DNA of 64,000 nt. It comes from Comamonadaceae bacterium 2PF (GTDB lineage Bacteria > Pseudomonadota > Gammaproteobacteria > Burkholderiales > Burkholderiaceae_C). The stretch is from assembly GCA_005502875.1 (NCBI GenBank), contig SCMV01000008.1:33921-97920 (forward strand), read 5' to 3'. The position numbers and the translations under genes are program-made. Shown here piece after piece: positions 1 to 9,045 of the stretch; positions within the stretch are counted from its first letter, which is position 1; each line of letters begins with the position of its first letter. The notes beneath the pieces are model-generated. The model made no database searches. It was given only the letters and a program-made list of their open reading frames with translations, and was not told the DNA's origin.

Positions 1-322
1 ACTTCTTGACGCCGTCCTTGGCGGCCCATTGCTTCATCTGCTGGATGAGCTCTTCGCCACGGAACTCGGTGGTCTGAGAGGGGTTGACCGAGGCCACGTA
101 GACGGTGGCGCCTTCGTCACGCAAGGTGCCGGGGACGTTGTAGAAGTAGTTGACGGCGCCGAGGATGTTGTCGAAGCCGATGAAGCCGTGGACCAGCACG
201 ATGGGGTACTTGGTCTTGGCCTGCACGCCCGCGTGAGCGGCCGGGGCGGTCAGGGCGACGCCAGCCACGACGGCGGCGGCACACAGGGCCTTGAGGGAAA
301 TGGGGGACGTTTGAATTTTCAT
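1..322 (-). CDS. Secreted family I lipase, N-terminal part (cut by window edge)
   Basis: This is the first 107 codons of a second lipase gene; the rest lies beyond the left edge. The product starts with a signal peptide (MKIQTSPISLKALCAAAVVA, then a cleavable APAAHA segment). It continues into the mature N-terminus YPIVLVHGFIGFDN, the oxyanion-hole HGF segment typical of Pseudomonas/Burkholderia true lipases. It is nearly identical to the complete lipase gene at 484-1428 from about residue 37 on, while the signal peptides differ. A GGAG ribosome site lies about 8 bases before the ATG at 322. Both genes are transcribed leftward, this copy downstream. Whether the catalytic Ser/Asp/His are intact cannot be seen here. 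Confidence 0.85.
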   Translation of the reverse strand, partial: MKIQTSPISLKALCAAAVVAGVALTAPAAHAGVQAKTKYPIVLVHGFIGFDNILGAVNYFYNVPGTLRDEGATVYVASVNPSQTTEFRGEELIQQMKQWAAKDGVKK

Positions 323-1340
323 GTTGTCTCCAGGGGATGGAAAAAAGGCGAGCAAGCTCCACCGTGCCGGCCCGGAACAGGGCTTGGCATCGCCAAGAGG
401 AGGAGGGAGAGCGCGCCCCGGAGGAAGGCCCGAGGCGCGAGGGTGAGGTCAGCCCACGACCGGCATCCGGCCTGGGCGCCTCGTCACAGGCCAGCCAGCT
501 TCAGGCGACTGGCTTGTTGCTGGTAGAACGCCACGGGGCTCGGGGCGTTCTTGCCGATGGTGCCCAGCACCTGGTTGACCTCGTCGAGGTGGTTCCAGGC
601 GTAGTTGTCCTTGAGGACCTTGCCCCAGCGGCTGGAGCAGCGGCTGACCAGGCCATCGTTTTCTTCGGTGCCGAAGTACGAGGCGGTGCCAGCCAGGATC
701 AGGTCGGAGATGTCCCAGCCGTTGGTCTTGACGGCGGTGCCCGAGGCCGAGTACCAGCGGATGCTGTTGCCGGCCACGCTGGCCACTTCGGGGCCTTCGC
801 CACAAGGGGTGGTGGGTGCACCGGCCGGGAACTTGGCGTTGAACGCGGCCGAGCCTTCGGTCGACAGCGAGGACAGGGCGGCCTGCAGGTTGGTGCTGTC
901 GGTGGTCTTGTTGCCGGTCAGCCAGGAGATCAGCTTCAGGCCGCTGGTGGCCAGGCTGTCCAGGGTGCTGCCTTCGGAGAAGGTCGGGGCCAGGTCATCG
1001 GCCACTTTGGAGCCGAAGTGCGTACCAGCCATCGTGGTGATGGACGCGACCATGCCGGGCACGGTGCCAGCGGCGTAGCGGACGGTTGGGCCGCCATGGC
1101 TGTGGCCGATCAGGTTGAACTTCTTGACGCCGTCCTTGGCGGCCCACTGCTTCATCTGCTGGATGAGCTCTTCGCCGCGGAATTCGGTGGTCTGCGAGGG
1201 GTTGACCGAGGCCACGTAGACGGTGGCGCCTTCCTTGCGCAGGTTGCCGGGGATGTCGTAGAAGTAGTTGACGGCGCCGAGGATGTTGTCAAAACCGATG
1301 AAGCCGTGGACCAGCACGATGGGGTGCTTGGTCTTGGCCG
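1..1340. repeat. Direct repeat formed by the tandem lipase genes
   Basis: Bases 1-222 and 1119-1340 are the same stretch of two lipase genes at an offset of 1118 bases. They differ at only a modest number of positions, several of which change residues. The similarity falls off in the signal-peptide codons. This is a recent tandem duplication or a pair kept alike by gene conversion; the repeat probably continues left of the window. Confidence 0.8.
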
Positions 1341-1428
1341 TGGTGCCTGCGTGGGCGGCGGGGGCGACGAAGGCGGCGCCCGCCACAGCGGCGACGCAAA
1401 CGGCCTTGAGAGCGAACTTGGAAATCAT
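484..1428 (-). CDS. Secreted triacylglycerol lipase, Pseudomonas family I type
   Basis: A 314-residue exported serine hydrolase predicted to hydrolyse long-chain triacylglycerols outside the cell. The ATG at 1428 follows a CAGGAG ribosome site and gives a signal peptide ending in APAAHA. Visible family marks are HGFIGFDN near the mature N-terminus (oxyanion hole), GHSHGG (nucleophile serine), ENDGLVSRCSS (catalytic Asp next to the second disulfide cysteine, partner in PCGEG) and YAWNHLDEVNQVLG (catalytic His with Ca-binding surroundings). Length and motif order match family I.1/I.2 lipases, which usually need a dedicated foldase (Lif/LipB); no foldase gene is in the window. A second copy starts about 160 bases downstream at 322. 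Subfamily assignment is inference. Confidence 0.9.
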   Translation of the reverse strand: MISKFALKAVCVAAVAGAAFVAPAAHAGTTAKTKHPIVLVHGFIGFDNILGAVNYFYDIPGNLRKEGATVYVASVNPSQTTEFRGEELIQQMKQWAAKDGVKKFNLIGHSHGGPTVRYAAGTVPGMVASITTMAGTHFGSKVADDLAPTFSEGSTLDSLATSGLKLISWLTGNKTTDSTNLQAALSSLSTEGSAAFNAKFPAGAPTTPCGEGPEVASVAGNSIRWYSASGTAVKTNGWDISDLILAGTASYFGTEENDGLVSRCSSRWGKVLKDNYAWNHLDEVNQVLGTIGKNAPSPVAFYQQQASRLKLAGL

Positions 1429-1742
1429 GCTGAACTCCTGTGATGCCTGCGGTTTGGCAGGTGGTTGGACGGGCTGCGGGGCAGACAGGGTCAGTATCCA
1501 AACAACGAAATCCGTTAAATCACGGGCATACCCTCGGCAAGGGGAAAGCACTCTCCCCATGGTGGGTTAGCGGTCGATCGACGCAGAAAAGCGCCGATCC
1601 CCCTGGTTCACGGGGGGGGGTCGACCAACGCGCGCTTGCCGCATCAGGAAGGATTCGCGACGCACGCAGAACCAACGCACCCGAAATTCGGTGTGCGGTT
1701 GCATCAGATCACCTGATCGGGGTAGCCAGCAGGGGGAGGTGC
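1429..1742. other. Intergenic region upstream of the lipase and downstream of rsmI
   Basis: About 314 bases without a convincing gene. The part next to 1428 should hold the lipase promoter, but I see no clear -35/-10 pair. It contains a run of nine or more G at about 1612-1620 and a hairpin at 1676-1697. No small protein with a ribosome site stands out. Confidence 0.5.
1676..1697 (-). terminator. Possible rsmI transcription terminator hairpin
   Basis: Arms CGCACCC and GGTGTGCG can pair with one bulged base around a short loop, 45 bases beyond the rsmI stop codon. There is no T-tract after it, so it is only a candidate. Confidence 0.3.
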
Positions 1743-2663
1743 TCAATCGGCGGCGTCACGCGCCTGACGAAGGCGCAAGGCATCGTCATAGAGCGCCTTG
1801 CGCGGCAAGCCGAGCACGTCGGCCACCAGCGCCGCGGCTTGCTTGACCGGCGCGTGGGCCACCAGCTCGGCCAGCAGCGCCTCGACTGGTGGCGAGATGC
1901 CGGCCACCTCGTGCGACGCGGGCCGCGCGTGCACCACCAGCACGAACTCACCCCGCAGGCGGTTGGCGTCGGCCTTCAACCAGCCAGCCAGCTCGCCCAC
2001 CGGCAGGGTGGCGATGTTCTCGAACTGCTTGCTGAGTTCCCTGCACAGCGTGACGCGGCCTTCGGGCAGCACCTCGTTGAGTTCGGCAGCCAGGGACTCG
2101 ATGCGGTGCGGCGCTTCGAACAGCACGGTGCTGTGGGCCTGCCCCAGCACCTCTCGCAGGCGGCTGACGCGGGCCGCGCCCTTGGCAGGCAGGAAGCCCT
2201 CGAACAGGAACCCATGCGCGGCCGCGTCCCCCGAGGCGCTGAGCGCCGTGGTGACGCTGCTCGGGCCAGGCAGGGGCACGGTCGGCAAACCTGCCGCCTG
2301 CGCGGCGGCCACCAGGTGCGCCCCCGGATCGGAGATGGCAGGCGTGCCGGCATCGCTGACGTAGGCGATGCGCTCGCCAGCTTGAAGGCGGCTCACCACC
2401 TGGCTGGCCACCGCCTGCTCGTTGTGCTGATGCAAGGCGATCAGCGGCTTGTCCAGCCCCAGGTGGCGCAGCAGGCCACCGCTGACGCGGGTGTCCTCGC
2501 AGGCCACGGCGTCGACCAGGGCCAGCACGTGCACGGCCCGCAGGCTCAGGTCGGCCAGGTTGCCGATCGGCGTGGGCACGAGGTAGAGCGTGCCTTTGGG
2601 ATACTGCTGGCTGCCGGCCACCTGTTGTGCCGCCTGGAGCAGCAAATTGACATCGAGGGTCAC
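1743..2663 (-). CDS. rsmI: 16S rRNA (cytidine1402-2'-O)-methyltransferase RsmI
   Basis: A 306-residue tetrapyrrole-methylase-fold protein that 2'-O-methylates C1402 in the ribosomal decoding centre using S-adenosylmethionine. Recognised by GTLYLVPTPIGNLADLSLRA at residues 24-43, CEDTRVSGGLL, YVSDAGTPAISDPG (cofactor-binding loop) and GFLPAKGAAR, all in family order and at usual length. It is divergent from yraN: its ATG at 2663 lies inside the region where yraN begins, so the two 5' ends overlap or abut. The same neighbourhood (yraL=rsmI, yraN, yraO, yraP) occurs in enterobacteria, there with lpoA included; lpoA is absent here. Confidence 0.95.
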   Translation of the reverse strand: MTLDVNLLLQAAQQVAGSQQYPKGTLYLVPTPIGNLADLSLRAVHVLALVDAVACEDTRVSGGLLRHLGLDKPLIALHQHNEQAVASQVVSRLQAGERIAYVSDAGTPAISDPGAHLVAAAQAAGLPTVPLPGPSSVTTALSASGDAAAHGFLFEGFLPAKGAARVSRLREVLGQAHSTVLFEAPHRIESLAAELNEVLPEGRVTLCRELSKQFENIATLPVGELAGWLKADANRLRGEFVLVVHARPASHEVAGISPPVEALLAELVAHAPVKQAAALVADVLGLPRKALYDDALRLRQARDAAD

Positions 2664-3024
2664 GACAAAATCCCGGGGCGATGAGGGGGAGGAACGCGCC
2701 CTGCTCTACCTGCAGCAGCAAGGCCTGGCGTTGGTGGAGCGCAATTATCGGGTCGCGCGGGGTCCCGGCGCACGTGGCGCCGAGGTGGACCTCATCATGC
2801 GCGATCGCGACGGCACCTTGGTGTTCGTGGAGGTGCGCCAGCGCGCGGATGGCGATCACGGCGGCGCGGCGGCTTCGGTCACACGGGGCAAGCAACGGCG
2901 CTGCATCCTCGGGGCGAAGTTCTACCTGCAACAGTTGAGCGTTTGGCCACCTTGCCGCTTTGATGTGGTGGCGATCGACGGTCATGAGCTGACGTGGTTG
3001 CCTGCGGCGTTCGACGCCAGTTGA
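2647..3024 (+). CDS. yraN: YraN family (UPF0102) nuclease-fold protein
   Basis: A small protein of the restriction-endonuclease-like fold family UPF0102; no settled biochemical role. The core reads GDEGEERALLYLQQQGLALV, then GAEVDLI and LVFVEVRQRA (the family's G-E-x-D-L-I ... V-F-V-E-V-K/R catalytic-like signature) and TRGKQRR. The start is uncertain: no ATG lies close to the conserved N-terminus. The choices are a TTG at 2647, used here (125 residues), or an ATG at 2590 that would add 19 unconserved residues overlapping rsmI further. Either choice overlaps the rsmI start region on the other strand. It leads into the SIS-domain gene after 93 bases. Confidence 0.85.
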   Translation: MTSRVTTKSRGDEGEERALLYLQQQGLALVERNYRVARGPGARGAEVDLIMRDRDGTLVFVEVRQRADGDHGGAAASVTRGKQRRCILGAKFYLQQLSVWPPCRFDVVAIDGHELTWLPAAFDAS

Positions 3025-3117
3025 TGGGCGTGGGGATGAGCTTGGGGGCACCGTCGTTTACTTGTGTTCACCTGCTGATCGCGGGTTGACCCGGCCCCCT
3101 GGCTTATCATCGCCCGC

Positions 3118-3696
3118 ATGTCGGACACGTCCTATCAGTCTCCGCAGCTTCAGCAGCCCCTGCTGGAGACCGCTGACTGGCTCTACCAGTCCTCGGAGCG
3201 GCTGGCACAACAGCTCCATTACGCAGCCCAGGCCATCCTGCACACGATCACCACGGGTGGGCGGGTGCTGTGCGCCGGCGAAGGCGAGGCCGCCTGGCTG
3301 GCGCAGCAAGCGGCTCAGCTGCTGATCTGCGGCACCGGGCGCGATCGCCCGCCACTGGCTGCGCAGGCCTTGTCGCCTGCGGCCCACGCGGGCCAGCCCA
3401 CGCTGACGCAGCAAGTGCGCGCGCTGGGGCACCCGGGTGACCTGTGGCTGGCCTTCTCGATGGAGCGCAACGAGGCCGACCTGAAATCGGCCAGCGAAGC
3501 GGCCAGCGAGCAGGACATGACCCTGGTGGCTTTCACAGGCGAGGCCGCCAGCGTGCTGGGCCCCCTGCTTCGCGACACCGATGTCTGGGTGCCACTGCCG
3601 GGCGCCCAACCCTCCACCCTTTTCGCCATCGGCTGGCTGGCCCTGCACGCGCTGTGTGCCACCGTCGACAACCAACTGCTGGGAGAGGCCGCCTGA
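3118..3696 (+). CDS. SIS-domain protein, GmhA/DiaA-like
   Basis: A 192-residue sugar-isomerase (SIS) domain protein. The N-terminal helices (ETADWLYQSSERLAQQ) and ITTGGRVLCAGEGEAAWLAQ match the opening of phosphoheptose isomerase-like proteins. The sequence PGDLWLAFSMERNEADLKSA stands where the sugar-phosphate loop sits, followed by LVAFTG and the Ser/Thr-containing PSTLFAIGWLALHALCATVD. The canonical S-x-S-G-x-S loop is replaced by AFSMERN, so isomerase activity is doubtful. In enterobacteria the gene at this position is diaA (yraO), which binds DnaA; the position between yraN and a BON lipoprotein supports the relation. DiaA function here is inference from synteny. Confidence 0.75.
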   Translation: MSDTSYQSPQLQQPLLETADWLYQSSERLAQQLHYAAQAILHTITTGGRVLCAGEGEAAWLAQQAAQLLICGTGRDRPPLAAQALSPAAHAGQPTLTQQVRALGHPGDLWLAFSMERNEADLKSASEAASEQDMTLVAFTGEAASVLGPLLRDTDVWVPLPGAQPSTLFAIGWLALHALCATVDNQLLGEAA

Positions 3697-3729
3697 GGCC
3701 CCCTGACACCCTTGCCGGAGACACGCTCG

Positions 3730-4395
3730 ATGACCCGCCAACCTTCTCGCCACACCGCCCACCGACTGGCGCTGGCCGCTTTGGTGGCCGCCCTGGGTGC
3801 CACGACGCTGAGCGCTTGCGCACCGCTGATGCTCGGCGGGGCAGCCGCCAGCGCCTTCGTCGCCACCGACCGCCGCACCTCGGGCATGCAGGTCGAGGAC
3901 CAGGGCATCCAGATCAAGGCCGGCAGCCGCCTGCGTGACGCGCTGGGCGGTCGCGGCCGGGTCAACGTCAACGCCTACAACCGCACCGTGCTGCTGACCG
4001 GCGAGGTCGACTCCGACGCCGACCGCGCCGCAGCAGAGCAAGCCGCCGCCCGCGTGGAGAACGTCGTCAAGGTCATCAACCAGTTGCAGGTGGGCCCGGC
4101 CGCCTCGCTGAGCACGCGCTCGAGCGACGTGCTGCTGGCTGGCAAGGTCCGCGCCACGCTGGTCGACGCACGCGACCTGATGAGCAACGCTTTCGACATC
4201 GTGGTCGACCGGGGCGAGGTCTACCTGATGGGCCTGGTCACCGAGCGCGAAGCCAACCGGGCGGCCGAACTGACGGCCAGCATCCCCGGGGTCAAGAAGG
4301 TGGTCAAGGCGTTTGAGGTGATCACCGAGGACGAGTTGGCCAACAAGCTGCCGCGTCAGCCGGCGAACGGCAGTGGCGCCGCCCCGAGCAACTGA
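3730..4395 (+). CDS. BON-domain outer-membrane lipoprotein (DolP/YraP-like)
   Basis: A 221-residue lipoprotein with a signal peptide ending in the lipobox LSAC followed by AP; the cysteine would be lipidated and the protein placed at the outer membrane. Two BON domains follow. The first is around GIQIKAGSRLRDALGGRGRV...VLLTGEVDSDADRAAAEQAA. The second is around VRATLVDARDLMSNAFDIVV...VYLMGLVTEREANRAAELTA. DolP (YraP) of E. coli has this layout and supports outer-membrane integrity at division sites. The ATG at 3730 is chosen because it gives a proper signal peptide; an in-frame TTG at 3712 is the alternative. It follows the SIS gene by 33 bases and is probably cotranscribed. Confidence 0.88.
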   Translation: MTRQPSRHTAHRLALAALVAALGATTLSACAPLMLGGAAASAFVATDRRTSGMQVEDQGIQIKAGSRLRDALGGRGRVNVNAYNRTVLLTGEVDSDADRAAAEQAAARVENVVKVINQLQVGPAASLSTRSSDVLLAGKVRATLVDARDLMSNAFDIVVDRGEVYLMGLVTEREANRAAELTASIPGVKKVVKAFEVITEDELANKLPRQPANGSGAAPSN

Positions 4396-4403
4396 GCCCA
4401 CGG

Positions 4404-4426
4404 CGCCCGAGCCTCGATCTCGGGCG
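4404..4426. terminator. Hairpin between convergent genes
   Basis: CGCCCGAG and CTCGGGCG form an 8-base-pair perfect stem with a 7-base loop, 9 bases after the BON lipoprotein stop and before the end of the convergent dehydrogenase gene. No T-run follows on either strand. Confidence 0.4.
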
Positions 4427-4479
4427 ATGGCTGGCGATCCCCCGCGTTGGCGGGCCAGCCCTGCGTTGACACCGACGCG

Positions 4480-5388
4480 TCAGCGCAGCCGGCGGATCAG
4501 GCTGGAAGTGTCCTGCCGACCGCCCCCCATGGCCTGCACATCGGCGTAAAACTGATCGATCAAGGCGGTGGCGGGCACGCGCGCGCCCAGGCGGCGGGCC
4601 TCGTCGAGCACCAGGCCCAGGTCCTTGCGCATCCAGTCGACGGCGAAGCCGAAATCGAACTCATCGCGCACCATGGTCGGCCCACGGTTGACCATCTGCC
4701 AGCTGCTGGCCGCGCCCTGCGAGATGACCTCGAGCACGCGCGGCATGTCCAGCCCGGCCTTTTCGCCAAAGGCCAGGGCCTCGGCCAGGCCTTGCAGCAG
4801 CCCCCCCACGCAGACCTGGTTGACCATCTTGGCGAGCTGGCCTGAGCCGCTGTCGCCCAGGTGGGTCACGGCTCGCGCGAACGCGGCGATGACCGGCTTG
4901 ACCTGATCGAACGCCACCGGGGCGCCACCGCACATGACTGTGAGCACGCCATTGAGCGCACCGAGGTTGCCGCCCGAGACGGGGGCATCGATGAAGGCCA
5001 CGCCTTGCTGCGCGGCGAGCGCGGCGATCTCGCGGGCCACCTCGGCCGAGGTGGTGGTGTGGTCGACGATGACGGCACCCGGCTTGAGGCCGTGCAGCAC
5101 CCCTTGTTCACCGCAGCAAACCTCGCGCAGGTCGTCGTCGTTGCCCACGCAGGTGAACACGATGTCGGCGCCTGGTCCAATCGTCGCGGCTTCGAGCGGC
5201 GTGGCGGCGTGGCGGCCACCGTGCTCGGCCACCCAGGCCTGGGCCTTGGCGGTCGTGCGGTTGTAGACGGTGACGTCGTGGCCAGCACGCTGGAGGTGCG
5301 CGGCCATCGGCGCGCCCATGGTGCCCAGGCCGATGAAAGCCACGCGGCGGGCCTCGGTGGGCTCGTAGGTCTTGTCGGCCAAGGTCAT
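4480..5388 (-). CDS. NAD(P)-dependent beta-hydroxyacid dehydrogenase (HIBADH/tartronate semialdehyde reductase family)
   Basis: A 302-residue oxidoreductase of the 3-hydroxyisobutyrate dehydrogenase family. It shows the Rossmann motif FIGLGTMGAPMAAHL, the substrate-binding DAPVSGGNLGALNGVLTVM, and the catalytic lysine region GSGQLAKMVNQ. The C-terminal helical domain contains KDLGLVLDEA. Substrate cannot be fixed from sequence; 3-hydroxyisobutyrate, tartronate semialdehyde, glyoxylate and succinate semialdehyde are all possible. The ATG at 5388 begins 10 bases after the pilU stop, so it sits last in the pilT-pilU operon, though it has no obvious link to pili. Confidence 0.88.
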   Translation of the reverse strand: MTLADKTYEPTEARRVAFIGLGTMGAPMAAHLQRAGHDVTVYNRTTAKAQAWVAEHGGRHAATPLEAATIGPGADIVFTCVGNDDDLREVCCGEQGVLHGLKPGAVIVDHTTTSAEVAREIAALAAQQGVAFIDAPVSGGNLGALNGVLTVMCGGAPVAFDQVKPVIAAFARAVTHLGDSGSGQLAKMVNQVCVGGLLQGLAEALAFGEKAGLDMPRVLEVISQGAASSWQMVNRGPTMVRDEFDFGFAVDWMRKDLGLVLDEARRLGARVPATALIDQFYADVQAMGGGRQDTSSLIRRLR

Positions 5389-5398
5389 CGCGCAGGCC

Positions 5399-6535
<1,137 letters not shown>

Positions 6536-6590
6536 GAGGTGTCTGCCTGTGGTGAGTTCTGGTGTGTGTTGGGTGGGGTGCGCCGGCGCT

Positions 6591-7238
6591 TCAGCCTGCT
6601 GTCAGCAAGGCGCCCAGTCGGGCGCTGAGCTGGCGCATGCGCAGCGACAGCCGCCGCGCGACCGAGGCCATCAGCGCCATGCCCAGCCGAGGCTCTTCGA
6701 TGGCGAGCTCGTCCAGGGCGCTGGCGGTGACCACGGCCAGCGAGACCCGGCTGAGCGTCACGCAGGATGCGAAGCGCGCGCCCGCGTCGAGCAGCGACAT
6801 CTCGCCGAGCACATCGCCTTCGCGGGCCTCGGCCAGGCGGGCTCGGGCACCGGTGGGCTGCACGCGGTCCACGGCCACCAGGCCCTCGAGCACGATCAGG
6901 GCGTAGTCGCCTTTCTCGTCTTGCGCAATGAGCTCGCGCCCCGGCGGCACCGTGACGAAGTCGAGGTGTTCGAGCAGCTTGCGCTGGTCTTCGGTTGAGA
7001 GCGAAGCCATGAGGGCGTCCTGCCCCCAGGACTTGATCAACAGCTTGAGGCCGGTTTCGGGGTCGAGCCCGTGGGCCCCCACAGCCAGGCCGCGGGCGTT
7101 CCAGGCGGAGGTGGAGCGGAAGTCTTCCGGCCGCTCCATGAACTGCGTGGCGAAGAAGCCTTCGTCGTCGGCTTCGGCCGGGGTGTCGGCACCCGGGTTG
7201 CGGGGGCCGCCGACAAAACGATCGAGGAAACGCTTCAT
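6591..7238 (-). CDS. Cyclic nucleotide-binding domain protein between pilT and pilU
   Basis: A 215-residue protein with one CAP_ED/cNMP-binding beta-roll at about residues 85-195 (LEHLDFVTVPPGRELIAQDE, YALIVLEGLVAVDRV, GDVLGEMSLLD). The phosphate-binding cassette keeps GEMSLLD but has ARFAS where a typical cAMP-binding cassette has an Arg-(Ala/Thr)-Ala run, so ligand binding is unsure. There is no helix-turn-helix or kinase domain, so it is not a CRP-type transcription factor. Its ATG is 1 base past the pilT stop. Position inside the retraction-motor operon suggests a regulator or adaptor of pilus retraction; that is inference. Confidence 0.85.
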   Translation of the reverse strand: MKRFLDRFVGGPRNPGADTPAEADDEGFFATQFMERPEDFRSTSAWNARGLAVGAHGLDPETGLKLLIKSWGQDALMASLSTEDQRKLLEHLDFVTVPPGRELIAQDEKGDYALIVLEGLVAVDRVQPTGARARLAEAREGDVLGEMSLLDAGARFASCVTLSRVSLAVVTASALDELAIEEPRLGMALMASVARRLSLRMRQLSARLGALLTAG

Positions 7239-7239
7239 G

Positions 7240-8283
7240 TCAGCCCGGGAAGTTCTCGGGGATCTTGGCCTTGGCGCGGGCCTCGGCGGGCGAGATCACG
7301 TTGCGGCGCACGAGGTCCGACAGGTTCTGGTCGAGCGTCTGCATGCCCATGGCATTGCCGGTCTGGATCGAGGAGTACATCTGCGCGATCTTGTTTTCGC
7401 GGATCAGGTTTCGGATGGCGGGCGTGCCGATCATGATCTCGTGCGCCGCCACGCGGCCGTTGCCGTCCTTGGTCTTGCACAAGGTCTGCGAGATGACGGC
7501 CTGCAGCGACTCCGACAGCATGGCGCGAACCATGTCTTTCTCGGCCGCGGGGAAGACGTCGACGATCCGGTCGATGGTTTTGGCGGCACTGGAGGTGTGC
7601 AGCGTGCCGAAGACCAAGTGGCCCGTTTCGGCGGCGGTCAGCGCCAGGCGGATGGTCTCCAGGTCACGCATTTCACCCACCAGGATGGCGTCCGGGTCTT
7701 CGCGCAGCGCCGAGCGCAGGGCGTTGGCAAAGCTCAGGGTGTGCGGGCCGACTTCGCGCTGGTTGATCAGGCACTTCTTGGAGTCGTGCACGAACTCGAT
7801 CGGGTCTTCTACCGTCAGGATGTGGCCGTACTCGGTTTCGTTGAGATGGTTGACCATGCCGGCCAGCGTGGTCGACTTGCCCGAGCCGGTGGGGCCGGTG
7901 ACCAGCACCAGGCCGCGCGGCTTGAGGGCCAGGTCCTGGAACACCTTGGGCGCGTTGAGCTGCTCCAGCGTCAGGATCTTGGAAGGAATCGTCCGGAAGA
8001 CGGCGCCGGCACCACGGTTCTGGTTGAAGGCGTTGACCCGGAAACGCGCCAGCCCCTGGATCTCGAACGAGAAGTCGCACTCGAGCGTCTCCTCGTAGTG
8101 CTTGCGCTGCATGTCGTTCATGATGTCGTACACCATGTCGTGGACCTGCTTGTGGTCCAGCGCGTCAACGTTGATGCGGCGCACGTCTCCGTGCACGCGG
8201 ATCATGGGCGGCAGACCCGCAGACAAGTGGAGGTCGGATGCCTTGTTCTTGACCGAGAACGCGAGCAGCTGGGTGATATCCAT
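7240..8283 (-). CDS. pilT: Type IV pilus twitching motility ATPase PilT
   Basis: A 347-residue hexameric ATPase that drives pilus retraction at the inner-membrane platform. It begins MDITQLLAFSVKNKASDLHL, the standard PilT N-terminus. It carries Walker A GPTGSGKSTT, the Asp box LTVEDPIEFVH, Walker B ILVGEMRD, the His box HLVFGTLHTSSAAKTIDRI and the AIRNLIRE motif needed for retraction. First gene of a four-gene minus-strand operon, divergent from yggS with 38 bases between start codons, so promoters for both must overlap there or lie in the coding ends. Confidence 0.97.
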   Translation of the reverse strand: MDITQLLAFSVKNKASDLHLSAGLPPMIRVHGDVRRINVDALDHKQVHDMVYDIMNDMQRKHYEETLECDFSFEIQGLARFRVNAFNQNRGAGAVFRTIPSKILTLEQLNAPKVFQDLALKPRGLVLVTGPTGSGKSTTLAGMVNHLNETEYGHILTVEDPIEFVHDSKKCLINQREVGPHTLSFANALRSALREDPDAILVGEMRDLETIRLALTAAETGHLVFGTLHTSSAAKTIDRIVDVFPAAEKDMVRAMLSESLQAVISQTLCKTKDGNGRVAAHEIMIGTPAIRNLIRENKIAQMYSSIQTGNAMGMQTLDQNLSDLVRRNVISPAEARAKAKIPENFPG

Positions 8284-8321
8284 GGATGATGCGGGTTTGA
8301 TACGACGTGTGAAGAACCATT

Positions 8322-9008
8322 ATGGCGACGATCTCGGAGAAGCTACAACTCGTTCGGGGCAGGATTCACGCCGCTGTTTCCCAAACCGCACGCCCCGAGG
8401 GCTGTGTTGACCTGCTGGCGGTGAGCAAGACGTTTCCAGCGGTAACCGTGCGCGAGGCGGTGGCCGCGGGTCAGCACCGATTTGGTGAGAACTACGTCCA
8501 GGAGGCGCTGGACAAGATGGCCGAGCTCGCCGACCTGCGCGAGCAGATCGAGTGGCACATGATCGGCCCCATCCAGAGCAACAAGACCCGCGCCGTCGCC
8601 GAGCACTTCGACTGGGTGCACACGGTCGATCGCCTCAAGATCGCCCAGCGCCTGAGCGATCAACGGCCTGCGCACCTCCCACCGCTGCAGGTCTGCATCC
8701 AGGTCAACACCAGCGGCGAGGACAGCAAAAGCGGCGTCGCACCCGACGAGGCCCTGGCGCTGGCCCGCGAGGTGGCCGCCCTGCCCCGCCTGACGCTGCG
8801 CGGGGTCATGGCCCTGCCCGCCCCCACCGCCGACCCCGCCGAGCAAAACCGCCAACTCGCGCAGGTGCGTGTCGCCTATGAGCGCCTGCGTTCTCAGGGT
8901 CTTCCCTTGGATACCTTGTCGATGGGCATGAGCGCCGACCTGGAAGCCGCCGTGGCGCAGGGCTCCACCATGGTGAGGGTGGGAACAGCCCTATTCGGAC
9001 AACGTTGA
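8322..9008 (+). CDS. YggS-family pyridoxal phosphate homeostasis protein
   Basis: A 228-residue single-domain alanine-racemase-fold protein (PLPHP/YggS/ProSC). It binds pyridoxal 5'-phosphate through the lysine of LLAVSKTFPA and keeps vitamin B6 and amino-acid pools balanced; it is not a known enzyme. Family marks are FGENYVQEALDKM, WHMIGPIQSNKTR, LQVCIQVNTSGEDSKSG, LRGVMALP, LSMGMSADLEAAVAQGSTMVRVG at the C-terminus (PLP phosphate site). The pilT-yggS divergent pair, often with proC close by, is widespread in proteobacteria and is seen here (proC lies 2.7 kb downstream). Confidence 0.95.
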   Translation: MATISEKLQLVRGRIHAAVSQTARPEGCVDLLAVSKTFPAVTVREAVAAGQHRFGENYVQEALDKMAELADLREQIEWHMIGPIQSNKTRAVAEHFDWVHTVDRLKIAQRLSDQRPAHLPPLQVCIQVNTSGEDSKSGVAPDEALALAREVAALPRLTLRGVMALPAPTADPAEQNRQLAQVRVAYERLRSQGLPLDTLSMGMSADLEAAVAQGSTMVRVGTALFGQR

Positions 9009-9045
9009 TGCCCACTTAAGATGGGCGATTGAAAAGAGACCCGTC

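Noticed and set aside
3085..3117. TTGACC and TATCAT before the SIS-domain gene as a sigma-70 promoter
   Set aside because: The spacing of 13 bases is too short and the site abuts the ATG.
6591..7238. CRP-type transcription factor
   Set aside because: There is no helix-turn-helix after the cyclic-nucleotide-binding roll.
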